Shown: positions 16,238 through 24,232 of the stretch, piece by piece
Layout: every line of letters starts with the position of its first letter
Position numbering within the stretch: position 1 is the first letter of the stretch
Assembly: GCA_002322035.1 (NCBI GenBank)
Contig: DCNF01000053.1
Span: 5,026-29,257 of the forward strand
Reading direction: 5' to 3'
Length of the DNA stretch: 24,232 nt
From: Geobacter sp. UBA1603
Lineage (GTDB): Bacteria; Desulfobacterota; Desulfuromonadia; Geobacterales; Pseudopelobacteraceae
Notes under the pieces: model-generated
What the model was told of the DNA's origin: nothing
Databases searched by the model: none
Seen by the model: the letters and a program-made list of their open reading frames with translations, nothing else
Made by a program: the position numbers and the translations under genes

Positions 16238-16260
16238 ACAGCAGATTTAATCTCTGCTGT
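16238..16260 (-). other. Hairpin spanning the nitroreductase stop codon
   Basis: On the minus strand ACAGCAGA and TCTGCTGT form a perfect eight-pair stem around GATTAAA, which contains the TAA stop codon (16247-16249). No T tract follows. It may protect the 3' end or weakly terminate. Confidence 0.5.
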
Positions 16261-16783
16261 AGCGATTTCTCCAAATTTTTTCCCGCTGCAACTGGTCCGC
16301 CTCGAGAGGTTCCCGGCTGATGGCCGGATGGCCCACGGCGATGATCGATGCGACCCGCAGCCGATCGGGGATTCCGAGCACGCACCGAATGAATTCCTCT
16401 GACGTTGTCACAGCATCGTGTTGCCGCTTGCGGATCTGGATCCAGCAGCTGCCGAGCCCCAGCGAATGGGCGGTCATCTGCAGCAGGATGGCGGCAATCG
16501 AGCAATCCTCGACCCAGACATCACTCACGCTTTCATCGGCACAGATGACAAACCCGGCCGCAGCATCCTTGAGAAATGCCGAGCCGTGCTCCTTTGCCCG
16601 GCAGAGCGATCTGAGCTGATCACGATCATCAACAACAATAAATTCCCACGGGTTAAGGTTGCGTGATGACGGGGCCCGGAGCAGAGCTTCGGTCAGAAGC
16701 GCCATATGTTCAGGCGCAATCGGTTCACGGGAAAAACTTCTGATGCTCCTGCGGGTGCGGAGAAGGTCGATCATCGAATGCAT
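16247..16783 (-). CDS. Nitroreductase-family flavoprotein
   Basis: A 178-residue FMN-dependent oxidoreductase of the nitroreductase fold. The N-terminus DLLRTRRSIRSFSREPI supplies the phosphate-binding Arg/Ser cluster. APSSRNLNPWEFIVV is the next FMN-contacting block, and GLGSCWIQ and IAVGHP are the usual later motifs. The substrate cannot be deduced; relatives reduce quinones, nitro compounds or flavins. AGGTGA precedes the ATG at 16783, eight bases after the lipoprotein stop, so it is in that operon. An ATG at 16774 is an alternative start. Confidence 0.9.
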   Translation of the reverse strand: MHSMIDLLRTRRSIRSFSREPIAPEHMALLTEALLRAPSSRNLNPWEFIVVDDRDQLRSLCRAKEHGSAFLKDAAAGFVICADESVSDVWVEDCSIAAILLQMTAHSLGLGSCWIQIRKRQHDAVTTSEEFIRCVLGIPDRLRVASIIAVGHPAISREPLEADQLQREKIWRNRYSRD

Positions 16784-16791
16784 TCAATCAC

Positions 16792-17886
16792 CTATTGGTA
16801 CTGGATATAAACCGGTTTCGGGTTCAGCTTGAGCAGGTCCTGCTGTGTCATCAACGGATCGCCCTTTTTGGTGTCGTTGTGATAGAAGAGTTTGAACCCG
16901 GTGTACTGGACCGGCTCGGCCACGATGTAATCCTTGTAGGAGTCACGCTTCAGCCAGGGCGCCCCCCATCCGTCCATGTGCATGACCATCTGCACTTCTG
17001 GGCGCAGGATGATCTTCCGTGAGTTGGTGACCCCGCCCCGCGTGAAGCGGTGAACCGTGAACACCTTGGGAGGGAGATTGTACTTTCGTACCAGATCACG
17101 CAGATAACCGCTGGCATAGTTGATATCATCAGCATCATAGGTGCCGATTTTTTTGCCCGGTTTCGCCCCCCCTTTACCCATATTGAACTCCGGATCAATG
17201 CCAAGATGAACGTCAGGATTTTTCAGTATCCACTCGAAACGGGGCAGTACGTTTCGAATATTGTCATGGCCGGTCTGAATATCGATGAACATGATCGCCC
17301 CGGCCTCCTTGGCCCAGCCGTAGACCTGCTCGACGATCCGGTCCGGCATGATCATCCGGTACATACCGTCCTTACCGGGCGCCCCCTGAGCCACCACCGC
17401 GATCAGGTGCAGAGCCGGCTGCACCGGCATCGACGGATCTGCAGCCTGCCATCTGGCCACTTCCGCCTTCAGTTTCTGCAGCATCTGATCCTTGGGAAAC
17501 TCACCCAGGGCACCCATTTTCTTCGAGAGCGGATTGCCATAGTAGGCGACGATCCGCTTTTTCGGCAGGATCGAACCGGGCAGCGGCTCCGGGCAGTTGA
17601 CCGGCCAGCCGCATTTTGCTGCATACTCCGGGCTTTCTCCGGCATTGTACTTTACTGTTGGTGCCGCCTTGCGCGCGCTGCTGGACTGGGCCTGCAGCGT
17701 CACTTTGCGGATTGCGGTCGAGGTTGCCGAAAAGGCTGTCTGTTCGGGACGGAGCGGCGCCGTTGTCCCGGCAGCAGTGTTACCGGCAGCCGGCTGACTG
17801 TTTTTCGTTTCAGTGCATCCGGACAGAAGTAGCAAAAGGGCAACTAGAGCAGGTGCCCTCCAATAGAATGCTGCTGCGAAACTCAC
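16792..17886 (-). CDS. Lipoprotein with glycoside-hydrolase-like barrel features, unknown function
   Basis: A 364-residue lipoprotein: signal peptide ending in lipobox LLSGC with C24 as the lipidated residue, then a Thr/Ala/Ser-rich linker to about 90. The remaining 270 residues read like a TIM barrel: RIVAYYGNPLSKKMG as the first strand, MFIDIQTGHDNI, VHLGIDPEFNM with an Asp-Pro-Glu at a strand end, FTVHRF, and VMHMDGWGAPW. This suggests a sugar-hydrolase-like enzyme facing the envelope, but I cannot name the family. The start is a GTG at 17886 with AGGAGG seven bases upstream. It follows the DUF815 ATPase gene by 42 bases. Confidence 0.75.
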   Translation of the reverse strand: MSFAAAFYWRAPALVALLLLLSGCTETKNSQPAAGNTAAGTTAPLRPEQTAFSATSTAIRKVTLQAQSSSARKAAPTVKYNAGESPEYAAKCGWPVNCPEPLPGSILPKKRIVAYYGNPLSKKMGALGEFPKDQMLQKLKAEVARWQAADPSMPVQPALHLIAVVAQGAPGKDGMYRMIMPDRIVEQVYGWAKEAGAIMFIDIQTGHDNIRNVLPRFEWILKNPDVHLGIDPEFNMGKGGAKPGKKIGTYDADDINYASGYLRDLVRKYNLPPKVFTVHRFTRGGVTNSRKIILRPEVQMVMHMDGWGAPWLKRDSYKDYIVAEPVQYTGFKLFYHNDTKKGDPLMTQQDLLKLNPKPVYIQYQ

Positions 17887-17928
17887 AAATGTTCCTCCTG
17901 GAGTAGATAATTCGAGCAGCCGGCCCTG

Positions 17929-18822
17929 TCAGGGTTGTGCAGCCGGCAACAGGTAACGGCCGACAAAATTCTTGGAGAACTGGTAGGCTGTCCGGCCACA
18001 GCGCTTGCTTTTGTCATGGGACCACTGGATCGCCTCCCGTTCAACGTCCCTGGTAAACGGAATGTCGACCTTCAGCTCCCGTGCTTCGCGGGCGATCGCC
18101 AATCGGACCGCGTCAAGATAGCGGTCCTGGGAAAAGGCATAAAACGCGACCCACAGACCAAACCGGTCGGAAAGCGACACCTTCTCTTCCATTGCCTCAC
18201 TCTGCTGCAACTCCCCCTTGACAAACTTGCCGCCGATATGGTCGGACTCGTACTCCGGCAGGAGATGCCGGCGGTTGGAAGTAACGTAGATCAGCACGTT
18301 TTCCGGCGGGGAGTAAACCGATCCGTCCAGGGCACTCTTCAGCATCTTGTAGCCGAGTTCGCCGACTTCGAAGGTCAGGTCATCGCAAAGCAGGATGAAC
18401 CGGTAAGGCTGATCCTCAACCGCGTTGAAAATCTCGGAGAGGTAGATCAGGTCTTCTTTCTCAATCTGAATAATGCGGAGGCCGTCCGAATGGTACCTGT
18501 TCAGCAGCGCCCTGATCAGCGCAGACTTTCCCGATCCGCGGGATCCCCAGAGCAGCGCATTGTTAGCCGGAAGACCGGCCAGAAACTGGCGGGTATTGCT
18601 GATCATGGTTTCTTTCTGTTCCTCAACTCCCAGCAATTCGTCCAAGGTAGTTGTATCAGTAACCTTGACCGGCTCCAGATAACCGGAAAACGAGTGGCGG
18701 CGCCAGTTTGCCGCATAGCAGACCGACCAGTCCAGCGGTTTGGCCATCCGGGGGAGCAGCATTTCAACCGAACTGAGCACCCGCTCGAGCTGGGCGACAA
18801 CTTCAGGCTTTAGATTGATCAT
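17929..18822 (-). CDS. DUF815-family P-loop ATPase
   Basis: A 297-residue AAA-like ATPase starting at the ATG at 18822, with GGAAGAG upstream; the open frame further upstream reaches into the hydrolase gene and is not coding. Walker A is GSRGSGKS (93-100) and Walker B is ILLCDDL (143-149). A sensor-like TSNRR lies at 181-185, and LSDRFGLW with R220 could supply an arginine finger. This pattern is that of DUF815 proteins, widespread and without an established role. It sits 41 bases after the dienelactone hydrolase gene on the same strand. Confidence 0.88.
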   Translation of the reverse strand: MINLKPEVVAQLERVLSSVEMLLPRMAKPLDWSVCYAANWRRHSFSGYLEPVKVTDTTTLDELLGVEEQKETMISNTRQFLAGLPANNALLWGSRGSGKSALIRALLNRYHSDGLRIIQIEKEDLIYLSEIFNAVEDQPYRFILLCDDLTFEVGELGYKMLKSALDGSVYSPPENVLIYVTSNRRHLLPEYESDHIGGKFVKGELQQSEAMEEKVSLSDRFGLWVAFYAFSQDRYLDAVRLAIAREARELKVDIPFTRDVEREAIQWSHDKSKRCGRTAYQFSKNFVGRYLLPAAQP

Positions 18823-18863
18823 CGAGTTTCTCTTCCTTCGTGTATTGATACCCGCCCTGCGGG

Positions 18864-19661
18864 CTATTGTGCAAAAATTTCCCTTAAAAACGAACGGGCC
18901 TGCCCCCACGAATCTTCATCGGCTTTTTTGTCATACGCCAGGGGAAGCTTGAATTTCAAGGCATAGGCATCGGCATCCGGATTGGTAAAACTGTGCTTCA
19001 CCCCCGGATAACCAACGTAGCGGAACGATGCGCCAGCACCGGACATCTCTTTTTTAAAAGCTGCCACCTGCTCTGCGGTTACCATCTTGTCGTCTTCGCC
19101 ATTGAAAACCATCACCCGGGCCTTGACGGTTCCCGGCTTTGCCGGCGTATCGCTGGCCAGACTGCCATGAAAGCTGGCTACCCCTTTCAGGTCTGCCCCG
19201 ACGCGAGCCATATGCAGCACGACACCGCCGCCAAAGCAGTAACCGATTGCAGCGACACGGGAGGGGTCAACGGTTGGCTGCGCCTTGATAAATTCCAGCG
19301 CAGCGTTAAAGCGCACTTCGCCGAGCGGCTTGTTCTTCATCACCTCTCCGGCGAACTTTCCGGCATCGGCAGGGTGCTGGGCGGTCTTGCCGTCACCGAA
19401 CATATCAACCGCCAGGGCCACATAGCCGTCCTCCGCCAGCATGCGGGCCCGCTTGCGGGCATATTCGTTGTGCCCCCACCATTCATGCACGACAAGAACC
19501 GCCGGCCTTTTACCGCTCGCTTCGCTGTTTTCAGCCAGGAAGGCTTTCATAACCGTTCCGCCAGACCGGTACTCGACTTCACGGGTTGTCACAGCCGCCC
19601 AGGCGGTTGCGGCAACTACCTGCAGTGCAAACGCCAGGGCCAGTATTGTACGGATTGCCAT
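18864..19661 (-). CDS. Exported dienelactone-hydrolase-family protein
   Basis: A 265-residue alpha/beta hydrolase with an N-terminal signal peptide (MAIRTILALAFALQVVAATAWA). The catalytic set of dienelactone hydrolases can be read: nucleophile C142 in GYCFGG, an aspartate in NGEDD (190-191), H223 in VKHSF, and E60 in VHEWWG, which activates the cysteine. In bacteria without aromatic degradation genes such proteins act on unknown esters or lactones. AAAGGAG precedes the ATG by nine bases. It leads the minus-strand group that continues with DUF815, the lipoprotein and the nitroreductase, and is divergent from the thioesterase gene. Confidence 0.9.
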   Translation of the reverse strand: MAIRTILALAFALQVVAATAWAAVTTREVEYRSGGTVMKAFLAENSEASGKRPAVLVVHEWWGHNEYARKRARMLAEDGYVALAVDMFGDGKTAQHPADAGKFAGEVMKNKPLGEVRFNAALEFIKAQPTVDPSRVAAIGYCFGGGVVLHMARVGADLKGVASFHGSLASDTPAKPGTVKARVMVFNGEDDKMVTAEQVAAFKKEMSGAGASFRYVGYPGVKHSFTNPDADAYALKFKLPLAYDKKADEDSWGQARSFLREIFAQ

Positions 19662-19764
19662 AACACAATTCTCCTTTCAGAGTAATGGCCGCTTTCGCAG
19701 CGAAAAAATCAGACAACGCCGGAGGCGGGACAACTTTAGCAGATTTTTTTCTATTCAAACACCC

Positions 19765-19793
19765 TTTCTTCTCTTCGACAAGTCTGGTATGGT
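19765..19793 (+). promoter_or_regulatory. Possible thioesterase-ychJ promoter
   Basis: TTTCTT (19765-19770), a 17-base spacer and TATGGT (19788-19793) with TGG before it. The -35 is weak. Elsewhere in this divergent spacer a palindrome TTTCGC, A, GCGAAA (19693-19705) lies between the two genes and could be a regulator site. Confidence 0.35.
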
Positions 19794-19835
19794 AGCGGCC
19801 CTCAAAGCCAGTAAACAGTCCGTCGGGAGACTCCT

Positions 19836-20333
19836 ATGGTAGATCAGTGCTGCACCTCTCATGCCCCCTCACCTTTTGAGCCGGTCGATTTGGCCGGTGA
19901 TGCCGGGTGGACTGCCTTCGACGCACCGGGGCTGGTTGGCGAATCGCTCCGTTTTGTGTCGGGTGATCCTGCCGGAGAACGGTTCCGGATTCGCTATTTT
20001 CTTGACAGCGCACAGCACCTCAAGGCCCGCATCTGGTTCGGCCCGGAAACCGAGGGGCCGCCGGGGCATGCCCACGGCGGTTCCATGGCCGCCGTGTTCG
20101 ATGAAGTTCTGGGGCTCTCTGCCTGGGCCGCAGGCTACCCGATCGTGGTCGGCAACCTGAATGTCAGCTTTCGGAACCTGCTGCCGCTCCGGAAAGTTGT
20201 TACGCTTGAAAGCAAAATCGTCTCGGCCGAAGGGCGCAAGGTTATGGTTCACGGCAGAATTTTCTGCGAAAAAACCACCTACGCGGTGGGAGAGTGCCTC
20301 TGCATAACCATCCCGGGCAGACAGGAAAACTGA
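19836..20333 (+). CDS. PaaI-type hotdog-fold thioesterase
   Basis: A 165-residue protein with the PaaI/YigI-type hotdog domain. The signature [17 protein letters not shown] (77-93) contains the active-site HGG turn and the acidic residue on the central helix. [14 protein letters not shown] and [11 protein letters not shown] are the following strands. It probably hydrolyses an acyl-CoA, but the acyl group is unknown. The N-terminus carries two adjacent cysteines (QCCTSH). GGGAG is close to the ATG. It is followed 29 bases later by the ychJ-like gene. Confidence 0.88.
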   Translation: MVDQCCTSHAPSPFEPVDLAGDAGWTAFDAPGLVGESLRFVSGDPAGERFRIRYFLDSAQHLKARIWFGPETEGPPGHAHGGSMAAVFDEVLGLSAWAAGYPIVVGNLNVSFRNLLPLRKVVTLESKIVSAEGRKVMVHGRIFCEKTTYAVGECLCITIPGRQEN

Positions 20334-20362
20334 TCAAACATCCACCGCAAGGAGCGCCACCT

Positions 20363-20845
20363 ATGACCATGTGTCCCTGCGGCAGCGGCAGAAACTATAC
20401 TGACTGCTGCCAGCCGATCATCGCCAAAACCCGCAATGCCGAGACTGCCGAACAGTTGATGCGGGCACGCTATTCAGCCTATGCCAATGCCGAGATGGAC
20501 TTCATCTTCGAATCGACCCACCCGGACCATCGCGCAGGCTACGACCATGAAGGCACCAGAACATGGGCTGAAGAGTCGGAGTGGCTCGGGCTCACGATAC
20601 TCTCATCCCGCCGGGGCGGGGTCGATGATGCTTCCGGCGAGGTTGAGTTTGTTGCCCGTTTCAGGGAGAAAGATACGCTCCGTGAACATCATGAGAGCGG
20701 ACAGTTCGAGAAGAAAGACGGCAGTTGGTTCTTCACCGAAGGGATAATGGCAAAACCGAAACCGATCATTTCCAGCAAAATCGGACGTAATGATCCCTGC
20801 ACCTGCGGCAGCGGGCTGAAGTACAAGAAATGCTGCGGCCGTTAA
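20363..20845 (+). CDS. YchJ-family (UPF0225) SEC-C zinc-binding protein
   Basis: A 160-residue protein with a SEC-C zinc motif at each end: [13 protein letters not shown] (4-16) and [14 protein letters not shown] (C-terminus). Between them is the NTF2-like core with the family block [13 protein letters not shown]. Each SEC-C motif has four zinc-binding Cys. The start at 20363 has AAGGAG eight bases upstream; the open frame further upstream overlaps the thioesterase gene. Function of YchJ proteins is not established. Likely co-transcribed with the thioesterase gene. Confidence 0.92.
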   Translation: MTMCPCGSGRNYTDCCQPIIAKTRNAETAEQLMRARYSAYANAEMDFIFESTHPDHRAGYDHEGTRTWAEESEWLGLTILSSRRGGVDDASGEVEFVARFREKDTLREHHESGQFEKKDGSWFFTEGIMAKPKPIISSKIGRNDPCTCGSGLKYKKCCGR

Positions 20846-20870
20846 GCGCACGCGCCACCCCGCCCTTCTC

Positions 20871-21392
20871 TTATCTGGGCTTGCGGGGTCCGGGTGCAGA
20901 ACGGCAGCCCAGTTGCGCATCAAGCACATCAATCCAGCCGGCTTTCGCGTCAGGGAACGCATCCGCATAGGGAATGTAGGGTTTGACATCCAGCACCGGC
21001 GTGCCGTCCAGAAGATCAATCCCCCGCAGGTGCAGCGTTCTCCCGTCAACCGCCACCAGTTCCACCGCCGACAGACCGATTGCATTGGGGCGATGGGGAG
21101 AGCGGGTCGCCAGCACACCCCGTTTGGGCCCTCCTCGAGGTGGCTTGACACTGGTTTTCCATCCCTCGCTCGCATGGAAAACAAAGATCAGCCAGACTCT
21201 CTCGAAACCTTCAAGATCCTGGAGAGACTTCTCGTCAAGCCACTCGGCGATTTCCAGGCTGGCATTTGCCGCCTCGCCGGTTTGTGTGCCTTCAACCACC
21301 GTACCCTGATGGGGCGCGTCAATCCGACGGCCATAAGGGGAATAAATGACGCCGATCGGGCGGAAGGTGAAACGGGAGCTCTCGTCAGTCAT
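20871..21392 (-). CDS. trmO: tRNA (N6-threonylcarbamoyladenosine-37-N6)-methyltransferase TrmO
   Basis: TrmO methylates the t6A base at position 37 of tRNA-Thr that reads ACC/ACU codons. The 173-residue product holds the TrmO/TsaA beta-barrel domain: FRPIGVIYSP at the N-terminus, FERVWLIFVFH, and RSPHRPNAIGLSAVEL for S-adenosylmethionine binding, then LDGTPVLDVKPYIPYAD. The E. coli enzyme (about 235 residues) has an additional C-terminal domain that is absent here. The ATG at 21392 is chosen by alignment to the family; no ribosome site precedes it. The open frame continues 66 codons upstream without resemblance. Convergent with the ychJ-like gene, 25 bases away. Confidence 0.9.
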   Translation of the reverse strand: MTDESSRFTFRPIGVIYSPYGRRIDAPHQGTVVEGTQTGEAANASLEIAEWLDEKSLQDLEGFERVWLIFVFHASEGWKTSVKPPRGGPKRGVLATRSPHRPNAIGLSAVELVAVDGRTLHLRGIDLLDGTPVLDVKPYIPYADAFPDAKAGWIDVLDAQLGCRSAPGPRKPR

Positions 21393-21399
21393 GGCGGCG

Positions 21400-21428
21400 A
21401 TGCTAACGGAAGCCGCACAATCGGGCAA
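21400..21428 (-). promoter_or_regulatory. trmO promoter, probably giving a leaderless mRNA
   Basis: On the minus strand TTGCCC (21423-21428), a 17-base spacer and TAGCAT (21400-21405). Only seven bases separate the -10 from the trmO ATG, so transcription would begin at or next to the start codon. This matches the missing ribosome site. Confidence 0.45.
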
Positions 21429-21507
21429 CACAAAATATGACACACGGAGTATGACGCGGGGCCCAGGATACCGCAAAACCGATCTTGAGCGCTTGTGCTG
21501 GCGGAGA

Positions 21508-21536
21508 TTGCCAGCATCGTGAAGAAATGCTATATA
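21508..21536 (+). promoter_or_regulatory. Predicted promoter of the amidase-rsmI operon
   Basis: TTGCCA (21508-21513), a 17-base spacer and TATATA (21531-21536) with TGC just before it. The predicted transcript has a roughly 100-base untranslated region before the amidase start. Confidence 0.65.
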
Positions 21537-21646
21537 CTCAAACCTGCCATCACTGCTGATCAGGTAGCATGCTGAAACAAAAAGGGCCAAAAACCCCCAT
21601 TGCTCGTGCCAAGCCTATACCTTGCACCGATCTTCCGAGAGGTTTC

Positions 21647-22921
21647 ATGAATCGCCGTGTTGCCATAATGTGCCTTGTCATGCTCGCTTTGAATCTGCTG
21701 CCGTTTTCGGCCCAGGCCGCCAAAAAAAAGGCAAAGAAGACAACATTCTCCCAGCAAACGTCGGCCATGATCCGACCACCAGCTGTACTCAACGAAGTCA
21801 AGCACTGGTCAACCCCTGACTATACCCGCATATCCCTTGAACTGGACCGTGACACGACCTGGGAGTCCCATGAACTGAACAAGGGCAGAGACGGCAAACC
21901 GGGACGGATCTATCTTGACATTAACCGGACAAAACTCGGCACAACCGCTCGTGATATTACCATCGGTGATGGGTTGCTCAAAGGCGTCCGACTCGGGCAA
22001 TACAAGGCCGAAACGGTCAGAGTGGTGCTCGATACGGAAAACATAAAAGATTACAAGGTGTTTCCCCTTTCTGACCCAGCCCGTCTGATCATCGATGTCC
22101 GCGGAGAACGCCCGCTCGAGATTTCCCGCCTCGAACCGGTAATCAGCGCCGCCAAGGAACCGCTCTCTGAATTGCGGCCCGATGAGCGGGACGCTGCGCC
22201 GGAGCGAACTGAAAAGAAACCACGCCCGGCAAAAAAAGCAGCCATATCCAAGATCCGGCGGATTGTCGTCGACCCGGGCCATGGCGGCCATGACCCGGGA
22301 GCGGTCGGCCCAAGCGGCATCCAGGAAAAGGACGTGGTACTGTCCATCAGCCTTAAATTGCGCGACCTGCTCCGTGATGAGCTGGGGCTTGACGTGGTCA
22401 TGACCCGCTCCACCGATGTATTCATCCCCCTGGAGGAGCGCACCGCCATTGCCAACAAGGTCAACGCCGACCTGTTCCTGTCGGTCCATGCCAATGCCGC
22501 TCCCAACCGCCACGCTTCCGGCATTGAAACCTACTACCTCAATCTTGCCAAAACCGAAAAAGCGGCCCAGCTGGCCGCCAAGGAAAACGGCACTTCCCTG
22601 GAAAAAGTCAGCGTATTGCAGGCGATCCTGTTCGACCTGATGGCAAACTATAAACTCAACGACTCTGCCCATCTGGCCGATGAGGTCCAGAAAGCGCTCT
22701 ACAGAAAAACCCGTGCCCGTCACAGTGATGTCAGGAATCTGGGGGTCAAGCAGGGTCCCTTTTATGTGCTGGTGGGGGCCACCATGCCGAGCATCCTGGT
22801 CGAAGCGGCTTTTCTTTCAAATGGCCAGGAGGAGGCACGCCTCAAGGACCCATCTTACCAGGAGATGACCGCCGGCGGGATTCTTGACGGTGTACGGGCC
22901 TACATCTCAAGCCTGAAATGA
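21647..22921 (+). CDS. N-acetylmuramoyl-L-alanine amidase with AMIN domain
   Basis: A periplasmic amidase that cuts the muramic acid-peptide link in peptidoglycan, most likely during daughter-cell separation. From the ATG at 21647 it has a signal peptide (MNRRVAIMCLVMLALNLLPF, cleaved after SAQA), an AMIN targeting domain (about 47-157, VLDTENIKDYKVFPLSDPAR), and a Lys/Arg/Pro linker. The Amidase_3 catalytic domain runs from about 203. Zinc ligands are H212 (PGHGGHDPG), E227 (GIQEKD) and H281 (SVHANA), and the catalytic Glu is E386 (VEAAFLSN). GAGAGGT is close to the start. An ATG at 21569 in frame would add 26 residues before the signal peptide and is less likely. It overlaps rsmI by four bases. 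Confidence 0.93.
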   Translation: MNRRVAIMCLVMLALNLLPFSAQAAKKKAKKTTFSQQTSAMIRPPAVLNEVKHWSTPDYTRISLELDRDTTWESHELNKGRDGKPGRIYLDINRTKLGTTARDITIGDGLLKGVRLGQYKAETVRVVLDTENIKDYKVFPLSDPARLIIDVRGERPLEISRLEPVISAAKEPLSELRPDERDAAPERTEKKPRPAKKAAISKIRRIVVDPGHGGHDPGAVGPSGIQEKDVVLSISLKLRDLLRDELGLDVVMTRSTDVFIPLEERTAIANKVNADLFLSVHANAAPNRHASGIETYYLNLAKTEKAAQLAAKENGTSLEKVSVLQAILFDLMANYKLNDSAHLADEVQKALYRKTRARHSDVRNLGVKQGPFYVLVGATMPSILVEAAFLSNGQEEARLKDPSYQEMTAGGILDGVRAYISSLK

Positions 22922-23751
22922 AAAACGGCACCCTCTACATCGTCGCCACCCCGATCGGAAATCTAGAAGACATGACCTACCGGGCGGTCAGGATCCTCTC
23001 CGAGGCTGATTTGATCGCAGCCGAAGATACCCGCCACTCCCTGAAACTGCTCTCCCATTTCGGCATATCAAAACCGATGACATCCTATTTTGACCACAAC
23101 CAGCAGGTTAAGGGAACACGGATTCTGGAGGCGCTGCGCCAGGGGAAGACAGTGGCCCTGATTTCCGATGCCGGCACTCCCTGCGTTTCAGACCCCGGCT
23201 ACAATCTCGTTCGGGATGCGGCAGCAGAGGGAATACCGGTCGTACCGATTCCAGGTGCCTGTGCCGCTGTTGCGGCAATCTCGGCGGCCGGCCTGCCCAG
23301 TGACAGTTTCAGTTTCGCCGGGTTCCCCCCCGCCCGGCACGGCAAACGCCAGGCATTTCTGGCAGACCTGGCAGCGTTGCCCGGCACCCTGGTACTCTAC
23401 GAAGCTCCCCATCGTCTGGAGGCAACCCTGGCTGACATCCATGCGGTCATGGGAGATCGGCAGATTGTGGTGGCTCGCGAATTAAGCAAAATCTACGAGG
23501 AGTTCATACGCGGAAACGTATCTTCAGTGATTGCTGAAATCGCCCGCGGCAAGGCCCGCGGCGAAGTAGTGATTCTGATCGCCCCTGGAGACACCGCGAT
23601 CAGGGAAACCATTCCGCTGACAGAGGTTGTTTCCGGCCTGCTCCGCCAGGGTTTGACGGTTAAAGATGCCGCCCGGGCCGCCGCAGAGTCGACCGGCTGT
23701 TCACGAAGCGAGGCGTATGAGGCTGCTCTTGCCATTCATAAAGCGGGCTGA
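22918..23751 (+). CDS. rsmI: 16S rRNA (cytidine-1402 2'-O)-methyltransferase RsmI
   Basis: RsmI adds the 2'-O-methyl group to C1402 in the decoding centre of 16S rRNA using S-adenosylmethionine. The 277-residue product shows the tetrapyrrole-methylase fold with LYIVATPIGNLEDMTYRA at the N-terminus, AAEDTRHSLKLL, and ALISDAGTPCVSDPGY. PIPGACAAVAAISAAGLP and TLVLYEAPHRL are also present. Its ATG overlaps the amidase stop (ATGA), and it has no separate ribosome site, so it is translationally coupled. Confidence 0.95.
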   Translation: MKNGTLYIVATPIGNLEDMTYRAVRILSEADLIAAEDTRHSLKLLSHFGISKPMTSYFDHNQQVKGTRILEALRQGKTVALISDAGTPCVSDPGYNLVRDAAAEGIPVVPIPGACAAVAAISAAGLPSDSFSFAGFPPARHGKRQAFLADLAALPGTLVLYEAPHRLEATLADIHAVMGDRQIVVARELSKIYEEFIRGNVSSVIAEIARGKARGEVVILIAPGDTAIRETIPLTEVVSGLLRQGLTVKDAARAAAESTGCSRSEAYEAALAIHKAG

Positions 23752-23830
23752 CGGCCACATTTCAATGGAATCCCGGCCGGTCATTGTGTTATAGAGATTC
23801 AAGCATGCTAACCTGCGGGAGTAAAAAAAC

Positions 23831-24232
23831 ATGAAAATCTGCGTATTCGGCGCCGGCTATGTGGGTCTGGTGGCCGCCGCCTGTTTTGCCGAGAGCGGAA
23901 ACAACGTTGTTGCCGTCGATGTTGACGAAGCAAAAATCGAAGGGCTGAACCAGGGCATCATCCCGATCTACGAACCGGGCCTCAAGGAAATGGTCCTGCG
24001 CAACCATGCCGAAGGTCGCCTCTCCTTTACCACCGATGCTGTTGCTGCCATCCAGTCGTCCCTGGTAAGCTTCATCGCCGTCGGGACCCCACCCGGCGAA
24101 GACGGCTCCGCCGACCTGAAATACGTCCTCGGTGTGGCCCGTGAGATCGGCCGGGCCATGACCGGTTACAAGATTATCGTGGACAAGTCCACCGTGCCTG
24201 TGGGTACCGCCGACAAGGTCCGTGACGCCATC
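23831..24232 (+). CDS. ugd: UDP-glucose 6-dehydrogenase (partial, C-terminus beyond window)
   Basis: The first 134 codons of a nucleotide-sugar dehydrogenase. The NAD-binding Rossmann motif GAGYVGL (7-13) follows MKICVF, then [23 protein letters not shown] and [16 protein letters not shown]. The last visible block, [14 protein letters not shown], is typical of UDP-glucose dehydrogenase. GGGAG lies nine bases before the ATG. The product would supply UDP-glucuronate for surface polysaccharide. It starts 79 bases after rsmI; the gap holds no convincing promoter, and co-transcription is not excluded. GDP-mannose dehydrogenase cannot be fully excluded from the N-terminus alone. Confidence 0.9.
   Translation, partial: MKICVFGAGYVGLVAAACFAESGNNVVAVDVDEAKIEGLNQGIIPIYEPGLKEMVLRNHAEGRLSFTTDAVAAIQSSLVSFIAVGTPPGEDGSADLKYVLGVAREIGRAMTGYKIIVDKSTVPVGTADKVRDAI

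Overview
The window looks like a chromosomal segment of a GC-rich deltaproteobacterium of the Geobacter/Pelobacter type (Desulfuromonadales). That placement is inferred from gene content and protein style: a LeuC2-type isopropylmalate dehydratase, a membrane-anchored chemoreceptor coupled to a DUF3187 outer-membrane protein, a short TatA, serS next to tRNA-Ser, and an AMIN-type amidase followed by rsmI. It is gene-dense, mostly housekeeping, with no phage, insertion sequence or CRISPR array. No gene-free stretch exceeds about 255 bases.

Layout. 1-2525 (minus): nickel-pincer cofactor genes larB and larC (larC runs off the left edge), separated by a vapBC toxin-antitoxin pair with its own promoter. 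2730-4763 (plus): leuC and leuD for leucine synthesis, separated by a 98-base hairpin-forming repeat and closed by a bidirectional terminator. 4781-7478 (minus): a chemoreceptor gene overlapping a DUF3187 outer-membrane protein gene. 7712-7959 (plus): tatA with terminator. 7968-9483 (minus): an aminotransferase preceded by a previously hidden 28-codon alanine-rich leader peptide and a terminator. Together these form a textbook-like transcription attenuator, the most interesting element here.

9480-12056 (minus): hemE followed by VOC, WbuC-type cupin and SH3-like exported protein genes. 12058-15129 (minus): serS, tRNA-Ser(UGA), a terminator, then a tightly overlapped trio (small Cys-containing exported protein, S4 RNA-binding protein, TPR protein). 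15146-16162 (plus): a CapA-family protein. 16247-19661 (minus): dienelactone hydrolase, DUF815 ATPase, a lipoprotein resembling a sugar hydrolase, and a nitroreductase. 19836-20845 (plus): a PaaI-type thioesterase and a YchJ-type SEC-C protein. 20871-21428 (minus): trmO, apparently with a leaderless mRNA. 21508-24232 (plus): N-acetylmuramoyl-L-alanine amidase, rsmI and the start of a UDP-glucose dehydrogenase gene.

Functional assignments rest on motif recognition by eye. Promoters are hexamer matches with correct spacing and are not experimentally supported.
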